Assembly (NCBI GenBank): GCA_965267475.1
Contig: OZ254079.1
Coordinates: 2,356,001-2,420,000 of the forward strand
Reading direction: 5' to 3'
DNA from: JBCBKU01 sp965267475
GTDB lineage: Bacteria; Pseudomonadota; Alphaproteobacteria; Rhodobacterales; Rhodobacteraceae
DNA length: 64,000 nucleotides
Of this stretch, positions 51,640-59,922 are shown piece by piece. Every line of letters starts with the position of its first letter. Position 1 is the stretch's first letter. Under the pieces are notes generated by a model, which saw nothing but the letters and a program-made list of their open reading frames with translations, was not told the origin of the DNA and searched no databases. The position numbers and the translations under genes are program-made.

Positions 51640-52395
51640 ATGATTGATCTCGCGCTTGTTGGCATCGGGTCGGGCAAAACCGATCATCTGACGCTGGAAG
51701 CCGTGCGGGTGCTGAACGAGGCTGATCTGATCCTCATCCCCCGAAAACGGGATGAGGCTGCCAGCCTCGCAGAAATGCGGCATCAGATCTGCAAGGACGT
51801 CCTGACCGCCCCGCTTCCAAAGATCGCGGAATTCCATATTCCTGACCGGGATCCTGCGATCGCGGACTATGCCGAACGGGTCCGTGTCTGGCACGAAACG
51901 ATATCGGAAGCCTGGGCGTCAGCCATCGGTAAGCATCTACCAGATGGCGGGAACGTGGCACTGATGATCCTTGGGGATCCGTCGCTTTATGACAGCACCC
52001 TGCGGATCGCCGGGCTTCTGACAAAACCGTTGAACATGACCGTGCGGGTCATCCCCGGGATCACGTCCATCCAGGCCCTGACCGCGGGTCACGCCGCCCC
52101 GCTGAACGAGATAGGGGCACCGGTGACCATCACGACGGGGCGGCAACTTCGCGAGAACGGCTGGCCGGACGGGGCCACGACCATCGTCGTAATGCTGGAC
52201 GGTGAAACGTCTTTCCAAAGGCTAGATCCGCATGGGGTGACCATCTGGTGGAGCGCCTATGCAGGGATGCCGGAAGAGATCCGGTTCCATGGTCCTCTGG
52301 CCGAAGTTGGTCCCAGGATTGTGGAAGCGCGCGCCGCAGCCCGCGCCCGATTGGGCTGGATTATGGATATCTACCTATTGCGTAAGGACGTATGA
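51640..52395 (+). CDS. cobF: Precorrin-6A synthase (deacetylating)
   Basis: CobF methylates C1 with loss of acetate, forming precorrin-6A; it is specific to the aerobic pathway. The 251-residue protein has LALVGIGSGKTDHLTLEAVRVL, LILIPRKRDEAASLAEMR, ALMILGDPSLYDSTLRIA and VIPGITSIQALTAGH, all typical. Its stop overlaps the pyridoxal kinase start by ATGA. Confidence 0.95.
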   Translation: MIDLALVGIGSGKTDHLTLEAVRVLNEADLILIPRKRDEAASLAEMRHQICKDVLTAPLPKIAEFHIPDRDPAIADYAERVRVWHETISEAWASAIGKHLPDGGNVALMILGDPSLYDSTLRIAGLLTKPLNMTVRVIPGITSIQALTAGHAAPLNEIGAPVTITTGRQLRENGWPDGATTIVVMLDGETSFQRLDPHGVTIWWSAYAGMPEEIRFHGPLAEVGPRIVEARAAARARLGWIMDIYLLRKDV

Positions 52396-53183
52396 TGTCG
52401 AAACGGCCAATCTGTCTGGCGATACAGTCGGGCGTCGTTGCGGGTCATGTGGGGCTGGGTGCAGCAGTGCCCGTTCTTGCCCGTCACGGCGTTGAGGTTT
52501 GGCCGCTGCCGACCCTCCTGATTTCCAATCATGCAGCAACCCCCGGCGCGGAACGTGCAGAATACGGCGCAAGCGATGTGGCCCGCCTGATTGATGGGCT
52601 GCGCGCCTCGGGCGCCCTGTCTCGGGTGACGGCACTTCTGGTCGGCTATCTGGCCACGCCCGAAGTCGCGGACCTTATTGCCGATCTGGTGGATGAACTG
52701 TCAGGTCAGGCTGTCGTATTCGTCGATCCGGTTCTTGGCGATAACGGGCGCCTCTACCTGTCCGAAGAAGTGGGCGTAACCCTGCGCACCAGGATCCTGC
52801 CACGCGCCGACTATGCCAGTCCGAATGTGACAGAGATTGCCTGGTTGACCGGGCGGAACGCTGACACCGAGGAAGACCTAGCAGCGGCCGCCCGCGACTT
52901 GGGCCCGAAAACGGTATTCGTAACTTCTGTCCAGGATGGGGACTCGATCGGAATCCTTACGGTTTCCGCTGGTGCGGCCCATCTGGCGACCAGCCTTAGA
53001 CGGCCAACCCAACCGAATGGTGCCGGCGACGCGGCGGCGGCCTGGCTTTTGGCCGAATTGCTTAAGGGTGCGGAACCCGAAGATGCGGCCCAATCAACGG
53101 TCGCGTTTCTAGACGCTTGCTTAACGAGGTCCGAGGGTCGTGGCGACATCGACTTGTCAGGAGATTGGGAAAACCCGGGCTGA
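52392..53183 (+). CDS. pdxY: Pyridoxal kinase
   Basis: PfkB/ribokinase-fold vitamin B6 kinase of 263 residues. Visible family features are IQSGVVAGHVGLGAAVPVLARHG at the N-terminus, VVFVDPVLGDNGRLYLSEE, PNVTEIAWLTGR and the catalytic aspartate in NGAGDAAAAWLLAEL. It begins in an ATGA overlap with cobF (a second ATG lies one codon later). The pairing with cobF may simply be positional, though the CobC step of cobalamin synthesis needs PLP. Confidence 0.92.
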   Translation: MMSKRPICLAIQSGVVAGHVGLGAAVPVLARHGVEVWPLPTLLISNHAATPGAERAEYGASDVARLIDGLRASGALSRVTALLVGYLATPEVADLIADLVDELSGQAVVFVDPVLGDNGRLYLSEEVGVTLRTRILPRADYASPNVTEIAWLTGRNADTEEDLAAAARDLGPKTVFVTSVQDGDSIGILTVSAGAAHLATSLRRPTQPNGAGDAAAAWLLAELLKGAEPEDAAQSTVAFLDACLTRSEGRGDIDLSGDWENPG

Positions 53184-53214
53184 CCTCGTGCCAAGAATGG
53201 GATAGCCTTTCCCA

Positions 53215-53595
53215 ATGGAATTCCAGTCGCTTTGCCCGATCCTTCCGTCCAAGGATCTAGAGGAAACCCGCGCCTTCTATGAGGCGATCGGATTTGAAGC
53301 CGTCGGTATCTATCCCGATTATGGCTATCTGATCCTTCAGCGGGACGAAGCCGAGATCCATTTCTTCACCTATGTAGAATTGGACCCGAAACAGAATTAT
53401 GCCGCCGGGTACTTGCGGCTTCCAGATGTGGACCCCCTGTCGGATCATCTTGCCACCCTGGGGCTACCCGATGACGACAAAAGCATACCACGCTGGGGCG
53501 CCGCCCAGGACACGCCCTGGGGCATGCGTGAAACCGTCTGGATCGACCCGAGCGGCAACCTGATCCGTGCCGGGGCGCATCTGAGCGATGACTAA
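53215..53595 (+). CDS. VOC family protein (bleomycin-resistance-like)
   Basis: A 126-residue single VOC module pair: LCPILPSKDLEETRAFYEAIGFE at the N-terminus, EIHFFTYVELDPKQN in the middle and MRETVWIDPSGNLIRAG at the end. This resembles bleomycin/phleomycin-binding proteins, which sequester rather than degrade the drug, but a resistance role is unproven. It overlaps the following DUF1801 gene by eight bases. Confidence 0.87.
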   Translation: MEFQSLCPILPSKDLEETRAFYEAIGFEAVGIYPDYGYLILQRDEAEIHFFTYVELDPKQNYAAGYLRLPDVDPLSDHLATLGLPDDDKSIPRWGAAQDTPWGMRETVWIDPSGNLIRAGAHLSDD

Positions 53596-53995
53596 GCCCA
53601 TTGGACCGGTGGCCGCGGCCTTTGCGGCCTTTCCACAAGACGCGCAAGCGCGCCTGGCAGAGATACGTCAGCTTATCTTTGACGTGGCGAATGCCGAAGG
53701 CGTGGGCCCCCTGACCGAGACGTTGAAATGGGGTCAGCCATCCTATTTGACCGAGGCGACCAAGGCTGGAACGACTGTTCGACTTGGCCAGCCTGACGAG
53801 GCCACGGTCGCCCTTTATGTCCATTGCCAGACGACGCTGGTCGATCAATACCGCGAACGCTATGCCGACACGCTGGCGTTCGACGGCAACCGCGCCGTCG
53901 TGATCCCGATCAAAGGGCCCCTGCCCGCAGATGCGCTGGCCGGGGCGATTGCGCTGGCCCTGACCTATCACAGGACCAAGCGCGAAAACGCCTAG
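53588..53995 (+). CDS. DUF1801 domain-containing protein
   Basis: A 135-residue protein with the DUF1801 hallmarks: IRQLIFDVANAEGVGPLTETLKWGQPSYL and a later FDGNRAVVIPI. The fold is YdhG-like, with an unknown role. It overlaps the VOC gene upstream and the convergent tpa gene by four bases at its 3' end. Confidence 0.85.
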   Translation: MTKPIGPVAAAFAAFPQDAQARLAEIRQLIFDVANAEGVGPLTETLKWGQPSYLTEATKAGTTVRLGQPDEATVALYVHCQTTLVDQYRERYADTLAFDGNRAVVIPIKGPLPADALAGAIALALTYHRTKRENA

Positions 53996-55308
53996 GCAAT
54001 TCCGTCCAGCGATGCCCGCAGCTTCGATATAATCTCATCGATATGGGCGCGCTCCGAGATGAACATCGGTGCCACGATGGCATTGTTGCCCGTGTACTTG
54101 ATGTGGCAGCCTTCCCAGAACAGCTTGTTTTGCGCCTCGACCCCCCGTGGCGAGCCATCCGGATTCCCATGGATTTCGACACCGGCCATCAAGCCAATCG
54201 TGCGGATGTCTTTCACTAAGGCATGGTCCTTCAGGCTCATCACGGCTTCCTCGAAATAAGGGGCCATGTCGTTCGCGCGCTCAAAAAGTCCCTCTTCTTC
54301 GTAGATCTCGATGGCCGCGATGCCCGCAGCGCAGGCCGCAGGGTGCCCGGAATACGTATAGCCGTGGAACAACTCGATACCGCCCATGGCCGCCTTGTCT
54401 GTGACGGTCTCATAGATCTCGTCCTTCATGGCGCAGGCGCCCATCGGGATGGATCCGTTGGTCAAGGCTTTGGCCATTGTCACGATATCCGGAACGACGC
54501 CGAACGCATCGGCCGAGAAGTTGCCGCCCACACGACCGAAGCCGCAGATCACATCATCGAACACCAACAAAATGCCATGTTGGTCACAGATCTCGCGGAT
54601 CCGCTCCAGATACCCTTTCGGCGGCGGCAGCGTGCCCGTCGATCCCGCAACCGGCTCAATAAAGACGGCGGCAATGGTTTCCGCGCCGAAATTTTCAATC
54701 GAGCGCATTAAGTCTTCGGCCCGGTCAGCTCCGGTTGAGCGCTGGCCCGCCTGGAACAACTCTTCATCGGTCCAGGTGTGACGCATGTGAACGATGTTCG
54801 GCATCGTCACCGGGAACGCTCGGCGGTTGTTGACGAGACCCGACAGGCTGACGCCACCGATGTTCACACCGTGATAGGCGCGTTCACGACTGACAAACCG
54901 CTGGCGGGCTTCGCCCTTTGCTGTGTGATAGGCCATTACGATCTTCAGTGCCGTATCGACAGCTTCGGACCCTGAATTGACGAAGAAGACGTGGTTCATG
55001 TCATCGGGCAGAAGCCGGCAGACCTTTTCGGCCAGTGTGAACTGCAAAGGATGCCCGGTGCCAAAGGGCGATACGAAGGTGATCTCGCTCATCGCCTTGT
55101 GGACGGCCTCGATAATTTTCGGATGGCAGTGGCCCGCTGGTGAACAGAACAGCCCCGACGATCCGTCGATCACCTGCCCGCCCTTGTGGTCGGTCATATA
55201 AACGCCTTTGGCCTCAACCACCAAACGCGGGTCCTTCTTGAACCCCCGATTGTCCGTGAACGGCATCCAATATTCTTCGAGCGAGTTCGTCCTGGAATCG
55301 AGCGCCAT
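53992..55308 (-). CDS. tpa: Taurine-pyruvate aminotransferase (class III PLP enzyme)
   Basis: A 438-residue class III aminotransferase. It has EEYWMPFTDNR at the N-terminus, VNSGSEAVDTALKIV, FIEPVAGSTGTLPPPKGY, FDDVICGFGRVG and the PLP lysine in VTMAKALTNGSIPMGA. The general family includes beta-alanine and other omega-amino acid transaminases; taurine to sulfoacetaldehyde is assigned from the divergent tauR and nearby xsc. The 107 bp between tpa and tauR holds the divergent promoters. Confidence 0.85.
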   Translation of the reverse strand: MALDSRTNSLEEYWMPFTDNRGFKKDPRLVVEAKGVYMTDHKGGQVIDGSSGLFCSPAGHCHPKIIEAVHKAMSEITFVSPFGTGHPLQFTLAEKVCRLLPDDMNHVFFVNSGSEAVDTALKIVMAYHTAKGEARQRFVSRERAYHGVNIGGVSLSGLVNNRRAFPVTMPNIVHMRHTWTDEELFQAGQRSTGADRAEDLMRSIENFGAETIAAVFIEPVAGSTGTLPPPKGYLERIREICDQHGILLVFDDVICGFGRVGGNFSADAFGVVPDIVTMAKALTNGSIPMGACAMKDEIYETVTDKAAMGGIELFHGYTYSGHPAACAAGIAAIEIYEEEGLFERANDMAPYFEEAVMSLKDHALVKDIRTIGLMAGVEIHGNPDGSPRGVEAQNKLFWEGCHIKYTGNNAIVAPMFISERAHIDEIISKLRASLDGIA

Positions 55309-55368
55309 CTGAGCCTCCCAAAAGTCAGCGATGATCTTCCACGCCTAGCGGAAACGCGGGTCTGTTCT

Positions 55369-55379
55369 TTACATCCAGA
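55369..55379 (-). promoter_or_regulatory. Possible TauR-binding half-site
   Basis: In the tpa-tauR divergent promoter the minus strand reads CTGGATGTAAA. As I recall, TauR of Rhodobacter capsulatus binds repeats of CTGGACTTAA, and this differs at two of ten positions. A second copy is not obvious, so this is a weak call. Confidence 0.35.
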
Positions 55380-55415
55380 TGGGATTACAACTTATCGCCA
55401 GATCGAGGGATATGC

Positions 55416-56891
55416 ATGGCGATATCGGAAGAAACCTTCTTTTTGAATGCGCGGTTCGAAGGCACATTGCAAAGCCAGATCCAGCAAATGGTGGCAGAAG
55501 GCATTCTTTCGGGGCGCTTTCGGCCCGGCGAAAAACTGCCCTCGTCCCGCAGATTGGCCCGGCATCTTGGCGTCAGCCGGATAACCGTCACCTTGGCCTA
55601 TACCGAACTTGTGGCCAGCGATTATCTAAGTGCCGCGGGGCGATCGGGGTACTTCGTTTCTGAAACCGCGCCCTCGCCCAGAACCATGCCAAAGATCCGG
55701 CGTCGCGAAGGTGGACCCAAGGTGGACTGGTCGCGCGCCATCGGCCAACGGTATCATTCCGAGCTAAGCCTTGAGAAACCGGCTGATTGGCAATCCTACC
55801 GCTATCCCTTCATCTACGGACAGGCCGATCAAACCCTTTTCGATTACAAGACCTGGCGGCTGTCAGCGCTCCAAGCGCTGGGCGCGCGCGAGTTCGGATC
55901 CCTGACCGATGACCTTGCTGACCGGGATGACCCGAAACTGGTCGAGTTCGTGGTGCGCCACATCCTGCCCCGGCGTGGGATCTCTGCCGGTCCGGAAGAG
56001 ATCCTGATCACAGTCGGCGCCCAGAACGGGCTTTGGCTCGCCGCGCAGGTCCTTTTGACGCAGCGCCGGACCGCAGCATTTGAGACGCCATGCTATCCAT
56101 CGCTCAGAGATATCTTGCACCAGGTGCGCTGCAATCTTGCGCCGGTTCCGGTGGATGCCGATGGGTTGCCGCCAGAACTGATCCCCGAAGCTGATGTCGT
56201 CTTCGTCACGCCGTCTCATCAATGCCCGACCAACGTCACGATGCCGATGGATCGGCGACGAGAACTTCTGGAACGGGCCGAACAAGACGACATGCTGATT
56301 GTCGAGGATGATTATGAATTCGAGATTTCCTTTCTAAGAGCACCCTACCCTTCGCTGAAGTCGTTGGATGCGCAGGGGCGCGTGATTTATGTCGGCTCGT
56401 TCTCGAAATCACTCTTTCCGGGGCTTCGTCTGGGTTTTCTGGTCGGCGGTGCACCGTTCATCCGCGAGGCACGCGCCCTTCGCGCGGCGGTGCTTCGCCA
56501 CCCGCCCGGATTGATTCAGCGCACCACGGCTCTGTTTCTGGCCCATGGTCACTATGACGCGCATGTCCGAAAGCTCCAACGTGCCTTCAGCGAACGGCGT
56601 GCGATCATGACCGAGGCGCTGGAGGCCAATGGCCTTAGACCCCAGGGCGCTGGTGTCTTTGGCGGGTCGAGCTTCTGGATGAGGGCGCCTGACGGTGTGG
56701 ACACGGAAGTGCTGACAGATCGGTTGCGAGGCGAAAGCGTTCTGATCGAGCCCGGTGCAGTCTTCTTTGGACCGAACGGGCCCCGCACGCATTATCGTCT
56801 GGCCTATTCCTCGATCCGCCCTGACCGAATTGCCGAGGGCGTCACCCGCATCGCGCGGGCTTTGGGTCCAATCAGGCCCGATTCAGTTTGA
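55416..56891 (+). CDS. tauR: MocR-type regulator of taurine catabolism
   Basis: GntR/MocR regulator of 491 residues: an N-terminal winged helix-turn-helix (about residues 15-85, LQSQIQQMVAEGILSGRFRP and LPSSRRLARHLGVSRITV) fused to a fold-type I aminotransferase-like domain. The PLP lysine is in VGSFSKSLFPGLRLG, and DDYEFEISF carries the cofactor aspartate. TauR proteins activate tpa and xsc in the presence of taurine. The divergence from tpa and position directly before xsc support this name. Confidence 0.9.
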   Translation: MAISEETFFLNARFEGTLQSQIQQMVAEGILSGRFRPGEKLPSSRRLARHLGVSRITVTLAYTELVASDYLSAAGRSGYFVSETAPSPRTMPKIRRREGGPKVDWSRAIGQRYHSELSLEKPADWQSYRYPFIYGQADQTLFDYKTWRLSALQALGAREFGSLTDDLADRDDPKLVEFVVRHILPRRGISAGPEEILITVGAQNGLWLAAQVLLTQRRTAAFETPCYPSLRDILHQVRCNLAPVPVDADGLPPELIPEADVVFVTPSHQCPTNVTMPMDRRRELLERAEQDDMLIVEDDYEFEISFLRAPYPSLKSLDAQGRVIYVGSFSKSLFPGLRLGFLVGGAPFIREARALRAAVLRHPPGLIQRTTALFLAHGHYDAHVRKLQRAFSERRAIMTEALEANGLRPQGAGVFGGSSFWMRAPDGVDTEVLTDRLRGESVLIEPGAVFFGPNGPRTHYRLAYSSIRPDRIAEGVTRIARALGPIRPDSV

Positions 56892-56953
56892 AAATTGGAC
56901 CTAGGCCGGTTGTTCCACTGGCCCTACACCGCACCCGAGCCTATACGTAGGAC

Positions 56954-56961
56954 AAGTCCAG
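56954..56961 (-). promoter_or_regulatory. Possible TauR-binding half-site upstream of xsc
   Basis: The minus strand reads CTGGACTT here, identical to the first eight bases of the TauR consensus I recall from Rhodobacter (CTGGACTTAA). A plus-strand variant TTGGACCTA lies at 56895-56903. The 92 bp gap between tauR and xsc would thus hold two half-sites in opposite orientation. Confidence 0.4.
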
Positions 56962-56983
56962 TTTTGACCCGGGGAGATTGACC

Positions 56984-58777
56984 ATGAAAATGACGACCGA
57001 AGAAGCTTTCGTAAAAGTTCTACAGCGCCATGGCATCGAACATGCCTTCGGGATCATCGGTTCGGCCATGATGCCGATTTCAGATCTCTTCCCGAAAGCC
57101 GGGATCAAATTCTGGGATTGCGCGCATGAGGGCTCGGCCGGCATGATGTCTGATGGCTACACCCGGGCCACGGGCAAGGTCTCGATGATGATCGCCCAGA
57201 ACGGTCCTGGCATCACTAACTTCGTGACCGCCGTCAAAACCGCATACTGGAACCACACACCGCTTCTGCTGGTCACCCCGCAGGCCGCAAACAAGACCAT
57301 CGGTCAGGGCGGTTTTCAGGAAGTCGAACAGATGAAACTGTTCGAGGACATGGTCGCCTATCAGGAAGAGGTCCGCGACCCGACCCGCGTGGCCGAGGTT
57401 CTGACCCGCGTCATTTCTCAGGCCAAGCGGCTGTCCGGTCCCGCCCAGCTCAACATCCCCCGCGACTTCTGGACCCAGGTCGTCGATATCGAAATCCCCG
57501 ATCCGATAAACTTTGAACGCTCCCCCGGCGGCGAAAATTCGGTGGCCGAAGCAGCCAAGCTTTTGTCTGACGCAAAGTTCCCGGTGATCTTGAATGGCGC
57601 TGGGGCGGTATTGGCCGAAGGCGGGATCGAAGCCTCGAAAGTTTTGGCCGAGCGTCTCGATGCGCCGGTTTGCGTGGGCTATCAGCACAACGACGCATTC
57701 CCGGGCTCGCACCCTCTTTTTGCTGGTCCACTTGGCTATAATGGCTCCAAGGCGGGGATGGAGTTGATCTCTAAAGCAGATGTCGTGCTGGCGCTGGGCA
57801 CACGGCTGAACCCCTTCTCGACTTTGCCGGGCTATGGCATCGACTATTGGCCCACGGATGCGAAGATCATCCAGGTCGACATCAATCCTGACCGGATCGG
57901 TCTGACCAAGAAGGTGTCCGTCGGCATCGTTGGGGACGCTGCAAAGGTTGCCAAAGGCATTCTGGCCAATCTGGATGACGGTGCCGGAGATGCAGGCCGC
58001 GCCGAGCGGAAAAACATGATCGCCGATACCAAGTCGAAATGGGCGCAAGAACTGTCCTCAATGAATGAGGAACAGGACGACCCAGGCACCACCTGGAACC
58101 AGCGTGCCCGTGCGGCCAAGCCCGACTGGATGAGCCCGCGCATGGCATGGCGCGCGATTCAACAGGCGCTGCCCCGCGAAGCTATCATCTCGTCCGATAT
58201 TGGGAACAACTGCGCCATCGGCAACGCCTATCCGGACTTTGACGAAGGCCGGAAGTACCTGGCGCCGGGCCTGTTCGGCCCCTGCGGCTACGGCCTGCCC
58301 GCTATCGTTGGCGCAAAAATCGGTCAGCCCAACGTACCCGTTGTCGGCTTTGCCGGTGACGGCGCCTTCGGGATTGCCGTGAACGAATTGACCGCGATTG
58401 GCCGGGGCGACTGGCCCCCGATCACCCAGATTGTCTTCCGGAACTATCAGTGGGGCGCGGAAAAGCGAAACTCGACCCTCTGGTTCGATGACAACTTCGT
58501 AGGCACAGAACTCGACGAAGAAGTCAGCTATGCCGGGATCGCCAAGGCCTGTGGTCTGGAAGGTGTTGTGGCCCGCACCCAGGACGAGCTGACGGCAGCC
58601 CTGAACCAGGCCATCAAGGATCAGATGCAGAACGGCAAGACCACCTTGATCGAGGCCATGATCAACCAGGAACTCGGTGAACCTTTCCGCCGCGATGCGA
58701 TGAAGAAGCCGGTCGCCGTGGCCGGAATCGATGCCGCAGACATGGTGCCGCAAACCCCGGCTCAAGCAGCCGAGTAA
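56984..58777 (+). CDS. xsc: Sulfoacetaldehyde acetyltransferase
   Basis: TPP-dependent enzyme that converts sulfoacetaldehyde and phosphate to sulfite and acetyl phosphate. The 597-residue product begins MKMTTEEAFVKVLQRHGI, has the specific IGSAMMPISDLFPKAGIKFW and CAHEGSAGMMSDGYTRATG, LNIPRDFWTQ, and the TPP/Mg site GFAGDGAFGIAVNELTAI. The ATG at 56984 lies eight bases after GGGGAG. The citrate synthase-like gene follows after 10 bp. The pta gene that usually follows xsc is missing. Confidence 0.96.
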   Translation: MKMTTEEAFVKVLQRHGIEHAFGIIGSAMMPISDLFPKAGIKFWDCAHEGSAGMMSDGYTRATGKVSMMIAQNGPGITNFVTAVKTAYWNHTPLLLVTPQAANKTIGQGGFQEVEQMKLFEDMVAYQEEVRDPTRVAEVLTRVISQAKRLSGPAQLNIPRDFWTQVVDIEIPDPINFERSPGGENSVAEAAKLLSDAKFPVILNGAGAVLAEGGIEASKVLAERLDAPVCVGYQHNDAFPGSHPLFAGPLGYNGSKAGMELISKADVVLALGTRLNPFSTLPGYGIDYWPTDAKIIQVDINPDRIGLTKKVSVGIVGDAAKVAKGILANLDDGAGDAGRAERKNMIADTKSKWAQELSSMNEEQDDPGTTWNQRARAAKPDWMSPRMAWRAIQQALPREAIISSDIGNNCAIGNAYPDFDEGRKYLAPGLFGPCGYGLPAIVGAKIGQPNVPVVGFAGDGAFGIAVNELTAIGRGDWPPITQIVFRNYQWGAEKRNSTLWFDDNFVGTELDEEVSYAGIAKACGLEGVVARTQDELTAALNQAIKDQMQNGKTTLIEAMINQELGEPFRRDAMKKPVAVAGIDAADMVPQTPAQAAE

Positions 58778-58787
58778 GCGATCCATC

Positions 58788-59921
58788 ATGAGTGAAGACG
58801 TAAAGATCCATCGCGGGCTGATGGGCGTTCACTTCGAACGCTCCGGTGTCAGCCATATCGACGGCGCCAAGGGAGAGCTGCTGTATCGCGGCTATTCCAT
58901 CGACGATCTGGCCGAGAACGGCACGTTTGAGGAGATTTCCTATCTCCTCATCCACGGCGAACTCCCGACGAAGACCCAACTGGACGGGTTTCGGGCGAAA
59001 CTGTCCGAAGCCACGCTGCCGGACGAGATCTTCCCGATCCTTGAGACGCTGAAAGGCGGGCATCCCATGGATGTCCTGCGCACCGGCGTGTCGGCGCTCG
59101 CGGCGCTGGAAAAGGACAGCCTGGACAATTCAGAGGAAGGGTTCCTGCGGAACGGCATTCGCCTGATGGCACAGGTTCCGCAGATCATTGCGGCGCACCA
59201 CCGGATTCGTTCGGGCGACGCACCGATTACCCCGGATCCGAACCTAAGCATCGCGGCCAATTGGCTTTACATGCTAAAGGGCGAGCGCCCAAGCGACGAT
59301 GCGGCCAAGCTGGCGGATGTCGATTTCATCCTGCATGCGGAGCATGGAGCTAATGCATCGGCCTTTGCGGCCCGCGTGACAGTTGGTACCGAGGCGAACA
59401 TGCACGGCGCCATCGTAACCGCGCTGTCGACCCTGGCCGGACCGGCCCATGGCGGTGCGGCGGAAGACGTCATGAAGATGGTGTCGGACATCGGGTCACC
59501 GGACAAGGCAGCCGATTACGTGAAGGCCAAGCGGAAGGCGCGCGAGCCTGTCACAGGCTTCGGCCACCGCGTCTATAAGACAGAAGACCCACGCGCGCGC
59601 CACATGCGGGCCGGTGTGAAGATGCTGGGCGAGGAAATGGGCCAGCCCGAATGGTACGCCATTCTGGAAGCGGTCGTGGAAGCGATGCAGCCCTATGCCC
59701 GCCACGGACTGAACGTGAACGTCGATTTCTATTCCGGCGTCATCTATCAGCTTCACGGCATTCCGATGGATCTTTATGTTCCGATCTTCGCCATCGGCCG
59801 GATGCCCGGCTGGATCATCCAGTGCTTGGAACAGGAACGTCGGAACATCCTAATCCGTCCCCTAACCTTGTACGATGGTCCGGCACCACGTGCCTGGATC
59901 CCGATGGACGAGCGCGGATAG
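58788..59921 (+). CDS. Citrate synthase family protein (citrate/2-methylcitrate synthase)
   Basis: A 377-residue short citrate synthase. The catalytic residues are present: His in HAEHGANASAF, the second His in GFGHRVYKTEDPRAR, and Asp in NVNVDFYSGVIY; GPAHGGAAEDV is the acyl-CoA loop. Its length and sequence fit the short type II/2-methylcitrate synthase group. Ten bases after xsc, it is clearly in the taurine operon, where acetyl-CoA derived from acetyl phosphate would feed it. The stop is one base from the convergent regulator stop. Confidence 0.88.
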   Translation: MSEDVKIHRGLMGVHFERSGVSHIDGAKGELLYRGYSIDDLAENGTFEEISYLLIHGELPTKTQLDGFRAKLSEATLPDEIFPILETLKGGHPMDVLRTGVSALAALEKDSLDNSEEGFLRNGIRLMAQVPQIIAAHHRIRSGDAPITPDPNLSIAANWLYMLKGERPSDDAAKLADVDFILHAEHGANASAFAARVTVGTEANMHGAIVTALSTLAGPAHGGAAEDVMKMVSDIGSPDKAADYVKAKRKAREPVTGFGHRVYKTEDPRARHMRAGVKMLGEEMGQPEWYAILEAVVEAMQPYARHGLNVNVDFYSGVIYQLHGIPMDLYVPIFAIGRMPGWIIQCLEQERRNILIRPLTLYDGPAPRAWIPMDERG

Positions 59922-59922
59922 A

